This document shows positions 1 through 8,746 of a DNA stretch of 64,000 nucleotides, in pieces. This DNA comes from Rhizobium sp. Q54 (GTDB lineage: Bacteria > Pseudomonadota > Alphaproteobacteria > Rhizobiales > Beijerinckiaceae). The stretch covers positions 1 through 64,000 of the forward strand of contig CAMCUC010000012.1 of the NCBI GenBank assembly GCA_945878875.1, written 5' to 3'. The number at the start of each line of letters is the position of its first letter. The stretch's first letter is position 1. Below the pieces are notes generated by a model that was not told where the DNA came from, did no database searches, and saw only the letters and a list, made by a program, of their open reading frames with translations. Made by a program: the position numbers and the translations under genes.

Positions 1-28
1 GACCCTTCATGAATTCTTGTTCAGTCAT
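1..28 (-). CDS. 5' end of an unidentified gene leaving the window
   Basis: An ATG on the minus strand opens a frame (MTEQEFMKG) that runs off the left edge. It lies 10 bases after the stop of the preceding minus-strand ORF and has a weak AGG-containing ribosome site about nine bases upstream, so it may be the next gene of that unit. Nine codons are too few to assign a function. Confidence 0.3.
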
Positions 29-38
29 GCGTGCTGCC

Positions 39-500
39 TCAAGCATACATATCTAAATTGCTGCGTCGATCCGCGTTCGTCCATGGTAGATAGGATACTG
101 CCGCATATCGCGCGCTTGCATAATGATGAACGTAACAGGGCTCCAAAGCGATGCGCGCTTCGAGCTTTGACAGTGCAGGCACCGCATCGGAGGGCGTTCC
201 TGCACGCGAATAACGCGGTCTCGGATCGTCCCAATTGTCTTGTCGAGCCATAGCGGGCGACATGGTTATGCCGCTTTGAGGCTGCTGCCATTCGTCCTGC
301 TGCGGCTTTCGCCAATGCGGGTCGATTGTTTGGTCTTCCATGCGTATCGCACGGATATGCTGCGCCCGCATTAGCGAAGCTAATGTTTGATTCTCGAAGC
401 CAGTTGCGCGCCCCACGACGGGACGGATCAGCGGCGGTAGATCCAGAGCCATTGACAGACAACACCATAAACGGTTGTCGGAGAACGACATCTCCGACAC
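39..500 (-). CDS. Hypothetical protein downstream of the hook-family gene
   Basis: This 153-residue ORF follows the FlgF/FlgE-like gene on the same strand and ends just before another possible start. The stretch from the internal methionine near residue 54 is rich in Gln, Trp and Pro and looks more protein-like than the first 50 residues. No good Shine-Dalgarno sequence precedes either start, and a competing ORF (25..567) covers the same DNA in another frame. I do not recognise a family. The call rests on position and length only. Confidence 0.3.
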   Translation of the reverse strand: MSEMSFSDNRLWCCLSMALDLPPLIRPVVGRATGFENQTLASLMRAQHIRAIRMEDQTIDPHWRKPQQDEWQQPQSGITMSPAMARQDNWDDPRPRYSRAGTPSDAVPALSKLEARIALEPCYVHHYASARYAAVSYLPWTNADRRSNLDMYA

Positions 501-563
501 CCGTTATGATGCTTAGGCAAGGCTGCATGAGACTACCACTTGATTTCAGAATCTTGGTTAGCG

Positions 564-1388
564 TCAACGAACAAGCGTATCGACTGCTGAGCGGATCATT
601 TCGGAATTTGTTTGCAGGGCACGCGCATTTCCGTTGTAGGCCTGTTGAGCCTTTACCATGCTCATGAGCTCGGACGTGATATCGACGTTCGCATCTTCCA
701 GCGTGCCTTGTCGAATGTCACCCATTCCATTTCGGCCCGCTGGCACAAGCTCGGCTTGACCCGATGTATCGGTCGCCTTTAGCTTTGCTCCCGTGACGTT
801 CTTCAGCCCGTCATCGTTTCGGAATGTTGCCAGCGCAATCGCGCCGCCCTGGACAGATCTTCCATTCGCAAGAGTTATGTTGATAACGCCTTTGCCATCA
901 ATTGAAACAGTTTGGATGTTTCCTGGTTTGCCTCCTGCTGCTGCCGAGAGGTTGATAGGTGCTGGTTGTCCGCCTATCATGTTTCCCGTCAGTATCGGAA
1001 AACCAAGCAACGGATTTCCTGCAGAGTCCACGATAGCACCATCCTTGTTTAGAGTAAGTTTACCTGCACGGCTGTAGGTCATGTCCATCTCGCCGGGCGC
1101 GCCGTTAGCCTCGCCGAACACGAGGTACCCGCTGCCAGATACGGCTATGTCGAGAGCGCTTTCCGTATTTGTGAACCCGCCTTGTGTATTGTTGCGTCGA
1201 ATATCCAGGGTTAGAGCTCCTGACCCAGCCTCTACGCCTGAGCGCGCACCTTCACTTGTGCTTCTTACCTCGGCAAACTGCGCAATCGACCTCTTGAACC
1301 CTGCCGTTTTAGCATTTGCGAGATTATTGGAGATAACCGAAAGGTCTCGCGATGCCGCAATTACGCCGGTCAGTGATGTCTTCATCAT
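564..1388 (-). CDS. Short flagellar hook/rod-family protein (FlgE/FlgF-like)
   Basis: The 274-residue protein has the N-terminal axial signature (SNNLANAKTAGFKRS) and the matching C-terminal segment (ANVDITSELMSMVKAQQAYNGNA), which together form the D0 coiled coils of rod and hook subunits. Its length fits FlgF or FlgG rather than a full hook protein. It is clearly a paralog of 27683..28504. It starts 33 bases downstream of a sigma-54 promoter and is separate from the fliA operon. The FlgF/FlgG/FlgE assignment is left open because the usual flgBCDEFG neighbours are absent. Confidence 0.85.
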   Translation of the reverse strand: MMKTSLTGVIAASRDLSVISNNLANAKTAGFKRSIAQFAEVRSTSEGARSGVEAGSGALTLDIRRNNTQGGFTNTESALDIAVSGSGYLVFGEANGAPGEMDMTYSRAGKLTLNKDGAIVDSAGNPLLGFPILTGNMIGGQPAPINLSAAAGGKPGNIQTVSIDGKGVINITLANGRSVQGGAIALATFRNDDGLKNVTGAKLKATDTSGQAELVPAGRNGMGDIRQGTLEDANVDITSELMSMVKAQQAYNGNARALQTNSEMIRSAVDTLVR

Positions 1389-1420
1389 TTTATGATACCC
1401 ACATTCGACTGTCCTAAAAT

Positions 1421-1436
1421 AGCAATTAATGTGCCA
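1421..1436 (-). promoter_or_regulatory. Sigma-54 promoter of the hook/rod-family gene at 1388
   Basis: Read on the minus strand this is TGGCAC-N5-TTGCT, a full match to the -24/-12 consensus. It sits about 33 bases upstream of the ATG at 1388. Confidence 0.85.
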
Positions 1437-1470
1437 GTTTAGAGGTGCTTTTATTACATGAGCTTAAGCT

Positions 1471-2184
1471 TTAATCGCTCATCCATTCCCGCAATTGGCC
1501 GAGGGCAGATTTTTTGATTTGTGAGACGCGACCGACGCTCACCGTCAGCACTTCTGCAATTTCTTCGAGATTTAATTCTTCAACAAAGTAGAGCTGAAGA
1601 ACCAGGGCTTCACGCGGCTTCAGTCGTTTGAGGTTGGCGATCAGTATCGTCCGTAATTCGTCTGCAACAACCGCGCTTTCTGGCGTATGGCCTTTATCGA
1701 CAAACCAAGCTGAATGATCGTCATAGATTTCATCCAGCGATTTGTGTGGCGCTGCTGCAGCCCGTTCGCGCCAAATAGCGAGCTCGCTCGCTGATATGCC
1801 AAGCCCCGCTGCAACGGCTGCGCTGTCTCTTGGATCGCCACCCGCCGTCTTTACCGCAAGTTCTGCCGCTGCGATCTGGTTGCGTTGCTGCACGCCTAGA
1901 CGCGTCAGAGTTAAATGTTTCCGCAGATGATCGATCAGAGCTCCGCGTACACGGACGGAGGCGTACGCACCGAAAGTAGCGACGCCATTGTCCTGAAATC
2001 GTTGCGAGGCTTCGATCAGCGTAATCATGCCGATCTGAATCATATCCTCGATCTCAAACAGGTCGCGGACGCGTCCATGCACCTGCCAGGCAATTTTGCG
2101 CACCAGCGGCATGTGCGAGCGCACGCGCTCGGCTATTACATCCGGGTCGCTTAAAGCTTCTGCATAGACGCGCAATCCGGTCAT
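1471..2184 (-). CDS. fliA: Flagellar sigma factor sigma-28
   Basis: The 237-residue protein has sigma-70 family region 2 (around DLFEIEDMIQIGMITLIEA), region 3, and a region 4 helix-turn-helix near the C terminus (ELNLEEIAEVLTVSVGRVSQI). This is the compact layout of FliA/WhiG sigma factors without region 1. It directs RNA polymerase to late flagellar promoters and is held by FlgM, which is also encoded here. The start overlaps the flhG stop by 4 bases (ATGA), so it is translationally coupled as the last gene of flhA-flhF-flhG-fliA. Confidence 0.95.
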   Translation of the reverse strand: MTGLRVYAEALSDPDVIAERVRSHMPLVRKIAWQVHGRVRDLFEIEDMIQIGMITLIEASQRFQDNGVATFGAYASVRVRGALIDHLRKHLTLTRLGVQQRNQIAAAELAVKTAGGDPRDSAAVAAGLGISASELAIWRERAAAAPHKSLDEIYDDHSAWFVDKGHTPESAVVADELRTILIANLKRLKPREALVLQLYFVEELNLEEIAEVLTVSVGRVSQIKKSALGQLREWMSD

Positions 2185-3023
2185 ATCAATCTGTCGCCTG
2201 ATTTGTCGGGTTCGCTCGTCTCGCTTTTGTGCGACGAGTAGGGGGCAATCTGGTTCGTTTGGCTGTCGTCTGTTTTTACGAGCGATGCCGCAAGCGTTAT
2301 AATTGCGCGGGCGGATGGTGCATCAGGATTCATGATCGTGATGGGATTGCATCTTGCGACACTGACATGCAATTGATTATCTTCAGGAATACTTGCCACA
2401 TGATACAGGTTTGCGTCGAGAAATCGTTCTACAATACCTTTGAATCTTTTAAAAACATCAATACCGTGAGTATCATCTCTGGATCTGTTCACGATGACAT
2501 CAAAGGTATAAATCCCATAGTTTTGATGAAGAATTTTTATGCATGCATACGCATCAATGAATGCCGCCGGTTCGCCGACAACAATAATCATTATTCTATT
2601 ACACGCCCGCACGAATTCGAGAACATTGTCCTCAATGCCAGCTGCGGTATCAACGATAATATAATCACAAGTCGCTTCAAGCTCTGCAAACGAATGGATC
2701 AGTCTCGAGCGTTGTTCTGATGGAACATTCATCAATTCAACTAGACCGCTCCCGCCTGATATTAACCTCACTCCTAATGGCCCGATAGTACTGACGTCCA
2801 TCAGTGATTTTTCATGATCCAGAACATCGACGAGAGTCATTGTCGGCTGTACGCCCATTACAATGTGTGCATTAGCTAACGCCATATCCGCATCGAACAA
2901 AGTTACCCGCTTGTTCAATTTACGCAAAGCAATAGCAAGGTTGACGGATATGTTGGTTTTTCCAACTCCGCCTTTTCCGCTTGCAAGCGCGATCGCGTTC
3001 CTGAACTTTATCGCTGTCCCCAT
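2181..3023 (-). CDS. flhG: MinD-like ATPase controlling flagellar number
   Basis: The 280-residue P-loop ATPase of the MinD/ParA class has the deviant Walker A motif KGGVGKT at residues 17-23 and the switch motif DTAAGI near residue 125. FlhG (FleN/YlxH) limits flagellar number and acts with FlhF. The gene touches flhF by one base and overlaps fliA by four, the standard flhF-flhG-fliA order of polar flagellates. Its codons are noticeably A+T-rich compared with the right half of the window. The C-terminal 20 residues are low-complexity and polar. Confidence 0.95.
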   Translation of the reverse strand: MGTAIKFRNAIALASGKGGVGKTNISVNLAIALRKLNKRVTLFDADMALANAHIVMGVQPTMTLVDVLDHEKSLMDVSTIGPLGVRLISGGSGLVELMNVPSEQRSRLIHSFAELEATCDYIIVDTAAGIEDNVLEFVRACNRIMIIVVGEPAAFIDAYACIKILHQNYGIYTFDVIVNRSRDDTHGIDVFKRFKGIVERFLDANLYHVASIPEDNQLHVSVARCNPITIMNPDAPSARAIITLAASLVKTDDSQTNQIAPYSSHKSETSEPDKSGDRLI

Positions 3024-4162
3024 CAGGCGGCGCTCTCTCTGCGAACTCCAGGCAGACTTCCCCGGATCAGGCGCTCAATGGTTGAAGCATCGGCTTCCGT
3101 CAGGCCGCGCATCAAATGAGAGTCCGTAGAGAGATAAGCTATCGGCGCCTGACGCATGCTGAGTTGGCTGATAGCTGTCAGTGTCACGCGCGCTTCGTTA
3201 AGTTTTGTAAGCGCTATCGCGTCGATGTCTGGATAAGTCTCAAACATCTGCGTGATGGACTCGGCAGATAACGTTGACGCTATTACGCCGATACGCGTGA
3301 TTGGCGCGAGTTCATCAGACTGGCTGTTCAATTCCTGCATCAGCGTTTCGCAATCGGAGCCTCCACTCGGCATATCAACAAGCATGGTGAGCTGGCTGTC
3401 CGCGTTGCGAACAAATCCTGACAGCTCCCGAACCTTTTCAATATCGACTACGGGTACGTCCATGATGCGGCCATAGGCCTGCAATTGTTCGCTCGCAGCT
3501 AGTCTGCGCGCGTCAGCGTTTACAAAAGCGACACGCGCTTCTGAGTTTTCAAGTCGTATCTTAGCAGCCAATTGCGCTAGCATTGTCGTTTTTCCTGAGC
3601 CTGAAGGGCCAAGCGCGACTACAATGCGCTGTCCTCCGCACAGGTCTGGAGGGTCCTTGTGTACGAGGCGCGAGGCCAGAAAAGCTGCAAAGTTACGGTC
3701 GGAGCGGGGGCCTTCGATGGCGTTGGCTTGAGCGAGAAAAATAGAAATTAATGCCGGTGATGCGCCAGCCGCCATCAGGCCGTTCGCCATCAGTTCGGAC
3801 CCCAGCATCGCCTTGATCTCTGCAATAGAGCCTTCAAGTGCAGTCAGGCGGTTGTCGTCATCACCTCTTTGAAGCGGCGCTTTGTTTGTCTCGGATCGAC
3901 GTAATCTTGGTTGGTTCGCTTGCCGTGCGTCGTCAAGAAGTGCGGCGAATTCCTCCATCCTTCGGCTCGTCCGCTTAACGGTTGATGAAGCAGACTGTTG
4001 TTCAAGATGAGCGGCAAAATCCATCGGGGGAGAGGCTATTATTTCGACGCCGCTTCCTAGTTTGCGTGTGGAAATAATGCGCGCATCGGCGCCAAGTTCG
4101 CGCGTGATTTTTTCCATCGCTGCTGAGCTGTCTTCAGCGATCACTTTTACGTGGTTGAGCAT
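3023..4162 (-). CDS. flhF: SRP-family GTPase directing flagellar placement
   Basis: The 379-residue protein has the FlhF layout: a basic, poorly conserved N-terminal region, an N domain, and an SRP-type GTPase domain with the P-loop GPSGSGKT at 185-192, a G3-like VDMPSGG near 263, and the guanine-specificity motif LTKLNEA in the last third. FlhF marks the pole where the first flagellar parts assemble and is activated to hydrolyse GTP by FlhG. It starts 10 bases after flhA ends and is co-transcribed with it. Confidence 0.95.
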   Translation of the reverse strand: MLNHVKVIAEDSSAAMEKITRELGADARIISTRKLGSGVEIIASPPMDFAAHLEQQSASSTVKRTSRRMEEFAALLDDARQANQPRLRRSETNKAPLQRGDDDNRLTALEGSIAEIKAMLGSELMANGLMAAGASPALISIFLAQANAIEGPRSDRNFAAFLASRLVHKDPPDLCGGQRIVVALGPSGSGKTTMLAQLAAKIRLENSEARVAFVNADARRLAASEQLQAYGRIMDVPVVDIEKVRELSGFVRNADSQLTMLVDMPSGGSDCETLMQELNSQSDELAPITRIGVIASTLSAESITQMFETYPDIDAIALTKLNEARVTLTAISQLSMRQAPIAYLSTDSHLMRGLTEADASTIERLIRGSLPGVRRESAA

Positions 4163-4172
4163 GGTTCAGGTC

Positions 4173-6272
4173 CTATGCTTCTGATCCGCCAATAATGGCT
4201 GCAACATTGATACGTTTATTTTCTGGTATTTCTCGATAGCTTAGAACCAGTGCGTCAGGCGCTGCCTGTCTCACGAGTGTTGATAGTTCACGCCGCAACA
4301 CAGGTGATGTGACGACGACAAGTGTCTTGTCTTTTTCAGCCAAAATCTTTGACTGTTCCTGAAAGGAATCAAGCAATTTTCGACCAAGTCCGGGCTCAAT
4401 CATCCCGCTTTCCCGGCCGCCAGTGCGTGCATTTTGTATGATGATCTGCTCCAGCGCCGAGTCCAGAGTGATGACTGAAAGCGATTCCTTGGGCCCGCAA
4501 ACGCGTTGAACAATAATCGGCGCCAACGCAATGCGAGCAGTATCTACAAGATCATCAATCTCGCGTGTTTTAGCTCCCGAGAGCGCTTCGAGAATGCGCC
4601 GCATATCGCCGATAGATATTTGTTCCGATACCAGCGCCCTGAGCACCTGCGTTAGTACGCCCAGCGAAATCAGCTTCGGAACCATTCCGGAAACTAAATT
4701 AGGGGCGCTTTTAGAAACGTGATCGAGCAATTCCTGCACTTCGTCTTGGCCAAGAAGATCCGCTGCATTTGCGCGCAGCAATTGATTAATTTGCGTCGCC
4801 ACCACTGTGGCGGGATCGACGACGGTGTAACGCGCGGCTACGGCGCGGCTTCGATCCTGCGGTTCAATCCAGACCGCATCGAGTCCGAAAGTGGGGTCCT
4901 TTACGATTTCGCCAGGAAGGTTGATATTTGAGGCTTCGCTTTGAATAGCGAGGAGCTTGCCGACTGCGACTTCGTCATCTGCGACGACCACGCCTGCAAT
5001 CGTGAGGCGATACGCGTTCGGCTGAATCGATAGATTATCGCGGATACGCACCGGGGGTATAATAAAGCCAAGATCTCTCGACGCCTGCTTTCGGATGCCG
5101 GTAATGCGAGAAACAAGGGCGGTTTTTCCACTTTCCTCAATGAGAGGGATCAGGCCATAGCCAACTTCCAAAAGCAGGACAGCTCGATTGGATACATCGT
5201 CGAGAGTTAGTTGCTCGGCTTGATCGGAGGCTCCGTCTGCGCCATCTTGGGTTGAAGCGACTGCGTCAACGGCGTCAGCGGCGTCTGTTACAACTTGCTT
5301 TGAACGCCAGGCGACGAACATCGCAACACCTGCCGCGCCCAGAAAAAGGCTTGTCGGCATACCGGGAACCAAACCAAACAAGGTTAGAATTCCAGCCACC
5401 GGCCACCATGCGCGACCGTCGCCCAATTGCAGCATCAAGCGGTCGGACAGATTGTGCGCTGACGAATCTCTTGTGACGATTACAGCGGTTGCAACGGAGA
5501 GCAGCAGCGAAGGAATTTGCGCAACAAGTCCGTCGCCGATAGCGAGCGTAATATAAACTTTTGCGGCTTTAGCTAAAGTGAGGTCGTGGTAGACCATACC
5601 GATGATCAGGCCGCCGATAACATTGATTCCAAGGATCAACAATCCTGCGATTGCGTCGCCTTTCACAAACTTCGTGGCGCCATCCATAGAGCCATAAAAG
5701 TCAGATTCCCGCGTCACTTCTTCTCGACGTTTTTTTGCTTCTTCTCCAGTCAGAAGGCCGGCATTAAGCTCAGCGTCAATTGCCATTTGTTTGCCAGGCA
5801 TCGCGTCCAGTGTGAAGCGAGCGCTTACTTCCGACACGCGTCCTGTGCCTTTTACGATCACCACCATGTTGATGACGATAAGAATGAAGAACACGAGCAT
5901 GCCGATAGCAAAATTACCAGCCGTAATGAATTCTCCGAATGCTTTGATAACTTGGCCGGCAGCATCCGTGCCCTTGTGTCCTTCGGCCAAAACGACACGT
6001 GTGGATGCCACGTTCAAGGCTAAGCGTAGGATGGTTGCAAATAGGAGAACGGTTGGAAAGGCGGAGAACTCCAGCGGCCGATATGTATTAAGGCTAGCCA
6101 TAAGAATGGCGAGAGATAACACGATATTAAAAGTGAAGAACAAGTCTAGAACCAACGGCGGGACGGGGATAACCATAAGGAGGATCATCGCAATGAGTGC
6201 GAGCGGAAGTACGACCGAGCTTAAAAGACGGCCTTTTTCCATTCCGCCTGGTGTCAGTGCTACGTCCGTCAA
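4173..6272 (-). CDS. flhA: Flagellar export gate protein FlhA
   Basis: At 699 residues this is full length. The N-terminal half has the expected group of membrane segments and the conserved FHIPEP-family cytoplasmic loop (AMPGKQMAIDAELNAG, then EEAKKRREE). The C-terminal cytosolic domain binds late chaperone-substrate complexes. FlhA forms the nonameric export ring with FlhB and FliPQR. It is the first gene of flhA-flhF-flhG-fliA, and a sigma-54 promoter lies about 95 bases upstream of its ATG. Confidence 0.97.
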   Translation of the reverse strand: MTDVALTPGGMEKGRLLSSVVLPLALIAMILLMVIPVPPLVLDLFFTFNIVLSLAILMASLNTYRPLEFSAFPTVLLFATILRLALNVASTRVVLAEGHKGTDAAGQVIKAFGEFITAGNFAIGMLVFFILIVINMVVIVKGTGRVSEVSARFTLDAMPGKQMAIDAELNAGLLTGEEAKKRREEVTRESDFYGSMDGATKFVKGDAIAGLLILGINVIGGLIIGMVYHDLTLAKAAKVYITLAIGDGLVAQIPSLLLSVATAVIVTRDSSAHNLSDRLMLQLGDGRAWWPVAGILTLFGLVPGMPTSLFLGAAGVAMFVAWRSKQVVTDAADAVDAVASTQDGADGASDQAEQLTLDDVSNRAVLLLEVGYGLIPLIEESGKTALVSRITGIRKQASRDLGFIIPPVRIRDNLSIQPNAYRLTIAGVVVADDEVAVGKLLAIQSEASNINLPGEIVKDPTFGLDAVWIEPQDRSRAVAARYTVVDPATVVATQINQLLRANAADLLGQDEVQELLDHVSKSAPNLVSGMVPKLISLGVLTQVLRALVSEQISIGDMRRILEALSGAKTREIDDLVDTARIALAPIIVQRVCGPKESLSVITLDSALEQIIIQNARTGGRESGMIEPGLGRKLLDSFQEQSKILAEKDKTLVVVTSPVLRRELSTLVRQAAPDALVLSYREIPENKRINVAAIIGGSEA

Positions 6273-6366
6273 GCATCGTCTCCAGTGTCAAGTATCCGCC
6301 ATAACGATGCTTGGAGCGTCGGTTTTCCGGCGACTTCCTACGAGTAGGCGCTGTAGCAGGGGTGTT

Positions 6367-6382
6367 AGCAAGGTGTATGCCA
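6367..6382 (-). promoter_or_regulatory. Sigma-54 promoter of flhA-flhF-flhG-fliA
   Basis: On the minus strand the site reads TGGCAT-N5-TTGCT, with GG and GC ten bases apart. It faces flhA and lies back-to-back with a second sigma-54 site for flgP. Confidence 0.8.
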
Positions 6383-6396
6383 GAGCTACATGCCAT

Positions 6397-6412
6397 CGGC
6401 ATGAAACTTGCT
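6397..6412 (+). promoter_or_regulatory. Divergent sigma-54 promoter of the flgP operon
   Basis: CGGCAT-N5-TTGCT keeps the invariant GG-N10-GC spacing but has C instead of T at the first position. It ends 23 bases before the flgP start and is only 14 bases from the flhA promoter on the other strand, so one bound activator could serve both. Confidence 0.65.
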
Positions 6413-6435
6413 AATTTCGTCTCTGACAATTCATC

Positions 6436-6876
6436 GTGGGGTGCTGCTTGAAACCGTTTGTCGCCGTCCTTGTTTTAGCGCTGGCTCTTTCCGGTTGCGC
6501 AGCCCATGTGGATTCATTTTCATTCAGTGGTTCCAGAAGCGATGCTCCAATGCGCGCTATTGGTTACGCTACAGTTTCAATACAGCCGGGACGCAGCACT
6601 GCGCAGAAGCAATTGAACGCTATTCGCGCTGCAAAGCTCGCTGCCATGCGCGAGCTTGCCGAAAAATTATATGGTGCAAACGTTGCTGGACAAGCGTCCG
6701 TGGCGGAAGGACGGATTGTCAACGATCTCTTGCGCAGCGAAGTCGAGGGTCTAATTCGCGGCGCGCGGGTTGTGAGTATTCAGCCCGTTCGTAATGATGT
6801 TTATCAGGCCGAGCTAGAGATTGCGGCTGAAGAAGTTTATGCCCTCCGCAGTCGCGGTCGGCCAGTGTTTCAATAG
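6436..6876 (+). CDS. flgP: Outer-membrane lipoprotein of the flagellar H-ring (FlgP-like)
   Basis: The 146-residue protein has a lipoprotein signal peptide with the lipobox LSGC near residue 20, so it should be acylated and exported. The remainder resembles the LPP20/FlgP family, with a conserved RAAKLAAMRELAEKLYG helix. In Vibrio FlgP builds the outer disc around the LP-ring of a high-torque motor. It is followed at 9 bases by flgT and then flgA, matching the flgP-flgT-flgA arrangement of polar flagellates. Confidence 0.85.
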   Translation: MGCCLKPFVAVLVLALALSGCAAHVDSFSFSGSRSDAPMRAIGYATVSIQPGRSTAQKQLNAIRAAKLAAMRELAEKLYGANVAGQASVAEGRIVNDLLRSEVEGLIRGARVVSIQPVRNDVYQAELEIAAEEVYALRSRGRPVFQ

Positions 6877-6885
6877 AGATTTGAT

Positions 6886-7974
6886 ATGCGTGTTCTTTCC
6901 CTCGCTCTAGTTTTGATCCTTGGTTGTGTTGGCTCAGTCTACGCCGGGTATCGCGTCGTACAGGGGGAGGGGCGCGCAGCCATAGCTGGATCCGATATCG
7001 CATCAGCTAGAAAGGCCGCTCTGGCTGAGGCGCTTTATGACGCGGCTGGAAAACTTCAAACCAAGGTGCGGGGCTTTAGTGTGCAGTCCGCGTCGGGGAT
7101 CTTTCGTGAAGAATCTTCGGCGCTCGTAGAAGGACGGTTCAAGGGCTACCACATTGTTCGAGAGGAGCGCCAAGGGTCGGCTTTTATGGTTTCGATCGAA
7201 GCAATTGGCGAAGACGATCAGAATTCCTGCGAGGGGAAACGGGTCGATATAGATGTAAGACATATAGGCGTACGCGTTGCACCGGGCTTGCAAGGACACA
7301 TTGTTCAATCGGTGAACGAGGGACTATCACGTGCATCTTCGGTTTTGGAACAGGGCGTTTCGTTCCGAATATCAGATCAGCGTTGGCTCCCTAAACTGAG
7401 GGGTGCGGAGCGCTTCGGCGCTTCCGACAATGATTATTACAGTCAGTTAATGGGTGAAATTCCGAGTGCTGCCGGTTATTCCCTAAGCGGAACAATAGTT
7501 GTTGAGCGCGAGAGACGAGATAACCTGATAGCAAACGTCACTGATGTATCGGTAACGATTTCGCTTAAGCTACGTGATAATTTTTCTGGGGCTCATGTCG
7601 CAGACATCGTGAAGCGGGTGAAATTTGCGGACCGTCGTTCGATCTTTGGTTTGGATGAAGCGTTTATCTCGCAACCTAAAGTCAATATTGAACCGCTATT
7701 TGATGAAGTGCGGATCGAGCTGGAACGCATTCTCGCATGCCGCCCATTACGTGCGATGGTCCTGGAAGCAAAAGGCGGAAATTTGCTTCTGTCCGTCGGT
7801 CAGGAACATGGTGTGGCTGCCGGAGATTATTTTCTTGTCACGTTACCCGGTTCAAAAACGAATGGATGGCAGATCGTGCGGATCGACGATGTGGACGTGA
7901 AACGCTCATCTGGGAAGGCCTTGAAGCCTTCTCCTGTTGTTCCGGGGAAATCGCTCGCGATCTTGATGCGATAG
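6886..7974 (+). CDS. flgT: Flagellar H-ring protein FlgT
   Basis: The 362-residue exported protein has a cleavable signal peptide ending near VYAG. The N-terminal part has the FlgT-type RKAALAEALYDAAGKLQ segment, like FlgP and LPP20. A TolB-N-like middle domain and a small C-terminal beta domain with the LSVGQEHGVAAGD motif follow. FlgT forms the inner H-ring around the LP-ring and helps anchor stator units in Vibrio; a homolog works in R. sphaeroides. Placement between flgP and flgA supports the call. Confidence 0.85.
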   Translation: MRVLSLALVLILGCVGSVYAGYRVVQGEGRAAIAGSDIASARKAALAEALYDAAGKLQTKVRGFSVQSASGIFREESSALVEGRFKGYHIVREERQGSAFMVSIEAIGEDDQNSCEGKRVDIDVRHIGVRVAPGLQGHIVQSVNEGLSRASSVLEQGVSFRISDQRWLPKLRGAERFGASDNDYYSQLMGEIPSAAGYSLSGTIVVERERRDNLIANVTDVSVTISLKLRDNFSGAHVADIVKRVKFADRRSIFGLDEAFISQPKVNIEPLFDEVRIELERILACRPLRAMVLEAKGGNLLLSVGQEHGVAAGDYFLVTLPGSKTNGWQIVRIDDVDVKRSSGKALKPSPVVPGKSLAILMR

Positions 7975-7983
7975 GAATAAAAC

Positions 7984-8709
7984 ATGCGCATTGTTCAGGT
8001 TATTTCGTTACTATTGATTATGACGCAATTCGGATACGCCGCTGACGGCGCGCGCTGGGGAGCTGAAGACCTGCGCCGTGAGTTAATGCAATGGTTCGCG
8101 AAACACGGTCACGAGGCTCCCGTCTCGGAGTCCATTGGGCCTCTTGATCCCCGCTTGAGCCTGGCTGCTTGCGCCAATCTTTCGATCGTCCCGCGAAGCG
8201 CGGCCGGTTCAAGCTTCATGATGACATGCACCGGCCCCACCGCCTGGCGTTATGTGCTGACAACGGATGCAAGGGGCGTTGGTGCTTCTCCTCAGTTACT
8301 AAAGGAGCAAGGCGGCGCAGAAAAGCGTTGGCCAGTCGTCGTCGCCAAAGCGACGCTGTCCACCGGGATGATCTTGACCAATGATCTGATTGAGGAAACC
8401 CTACAGGCTAACGTGCCGCCGGGACAAGCGCTGAAGTCGTTAAGCCAGGCAATTGGTATGCGCCTTACGTCGGGCGTCACGAGCGGGGCCGTGCTGACCG
8501 CGCGCAATATTATAAAATCACCTCTCGTTATGAAAGGTGAGACAGTAAATTTACTGGCTGCAGGGCAGGGGTTTGAGATCGCGACTCCTGCGAGGGCAGA
8601 GGAAGATGGTTACGAGGGGGATCTCATCAGCGTAAAGAATGTCCGCACTGGGGCCCCTATGAAGGGGCGCCTTCAGCGTGACAAGACCGTTGTCGTCGTC
8701 AGATTCTAA
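7984..8709 (+). CDS. flgA: Periplasmic chaperone for P-ring assembly
   Basis: The 241-residue protein has a signal peptide (ending around GYAADG) and a C-terminal SAF/FlgA domain (KATLSTGMILTNDLIEE, IGMRLTSGV, RNIIKSPLVMKGETV, VVVRF at the end). FlgA binds FlgI in the periplasm before P-ring formation. It starts 9 bases after flgT ends and is in the same operon. Confidence 0.93.
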   Translation: MRIVQVISLLLIMTQFGYAADGARWGAEDLRRELMQWFAKHGHEAPVSESIGPLDPRLSLAACANLSIVPRSAAGSSFMMTCTGPTAWRYVLTTDARGVGASPQLLKEQGGAEKRWPVVVAKATLSTGMILTNDLIEETLQANVPPGQALKSLSQAIGMRLTSGVTSGAVLTARNIIKSPLVMKGETVNLLAAGQGFEIATPARAEEDGYEGDLISVKNVRTGAPMKGRLQRDKTVVVVRF

Positions 8710-8746
8710 AACTCGACGAGATCCGATTTTAATACTAAAGAAAAAC

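Noticed and set aside
25-567. 180-aa minus-strand ORF overlapping the left hook-family gene
   Set aside because: It overlaps the 3' end of a certain gene and is Arg/Cys/Ala-rich like a shadow frame. The 39..500 frame is slightly more plausible.
8706-8735. TAAA...CCGAT as a sigma-28 promoter for flgM
   Set aside because: The gap between TAAA and CCGAT is 12 bases instead of about 16, so it does not fit the FliA consensus.
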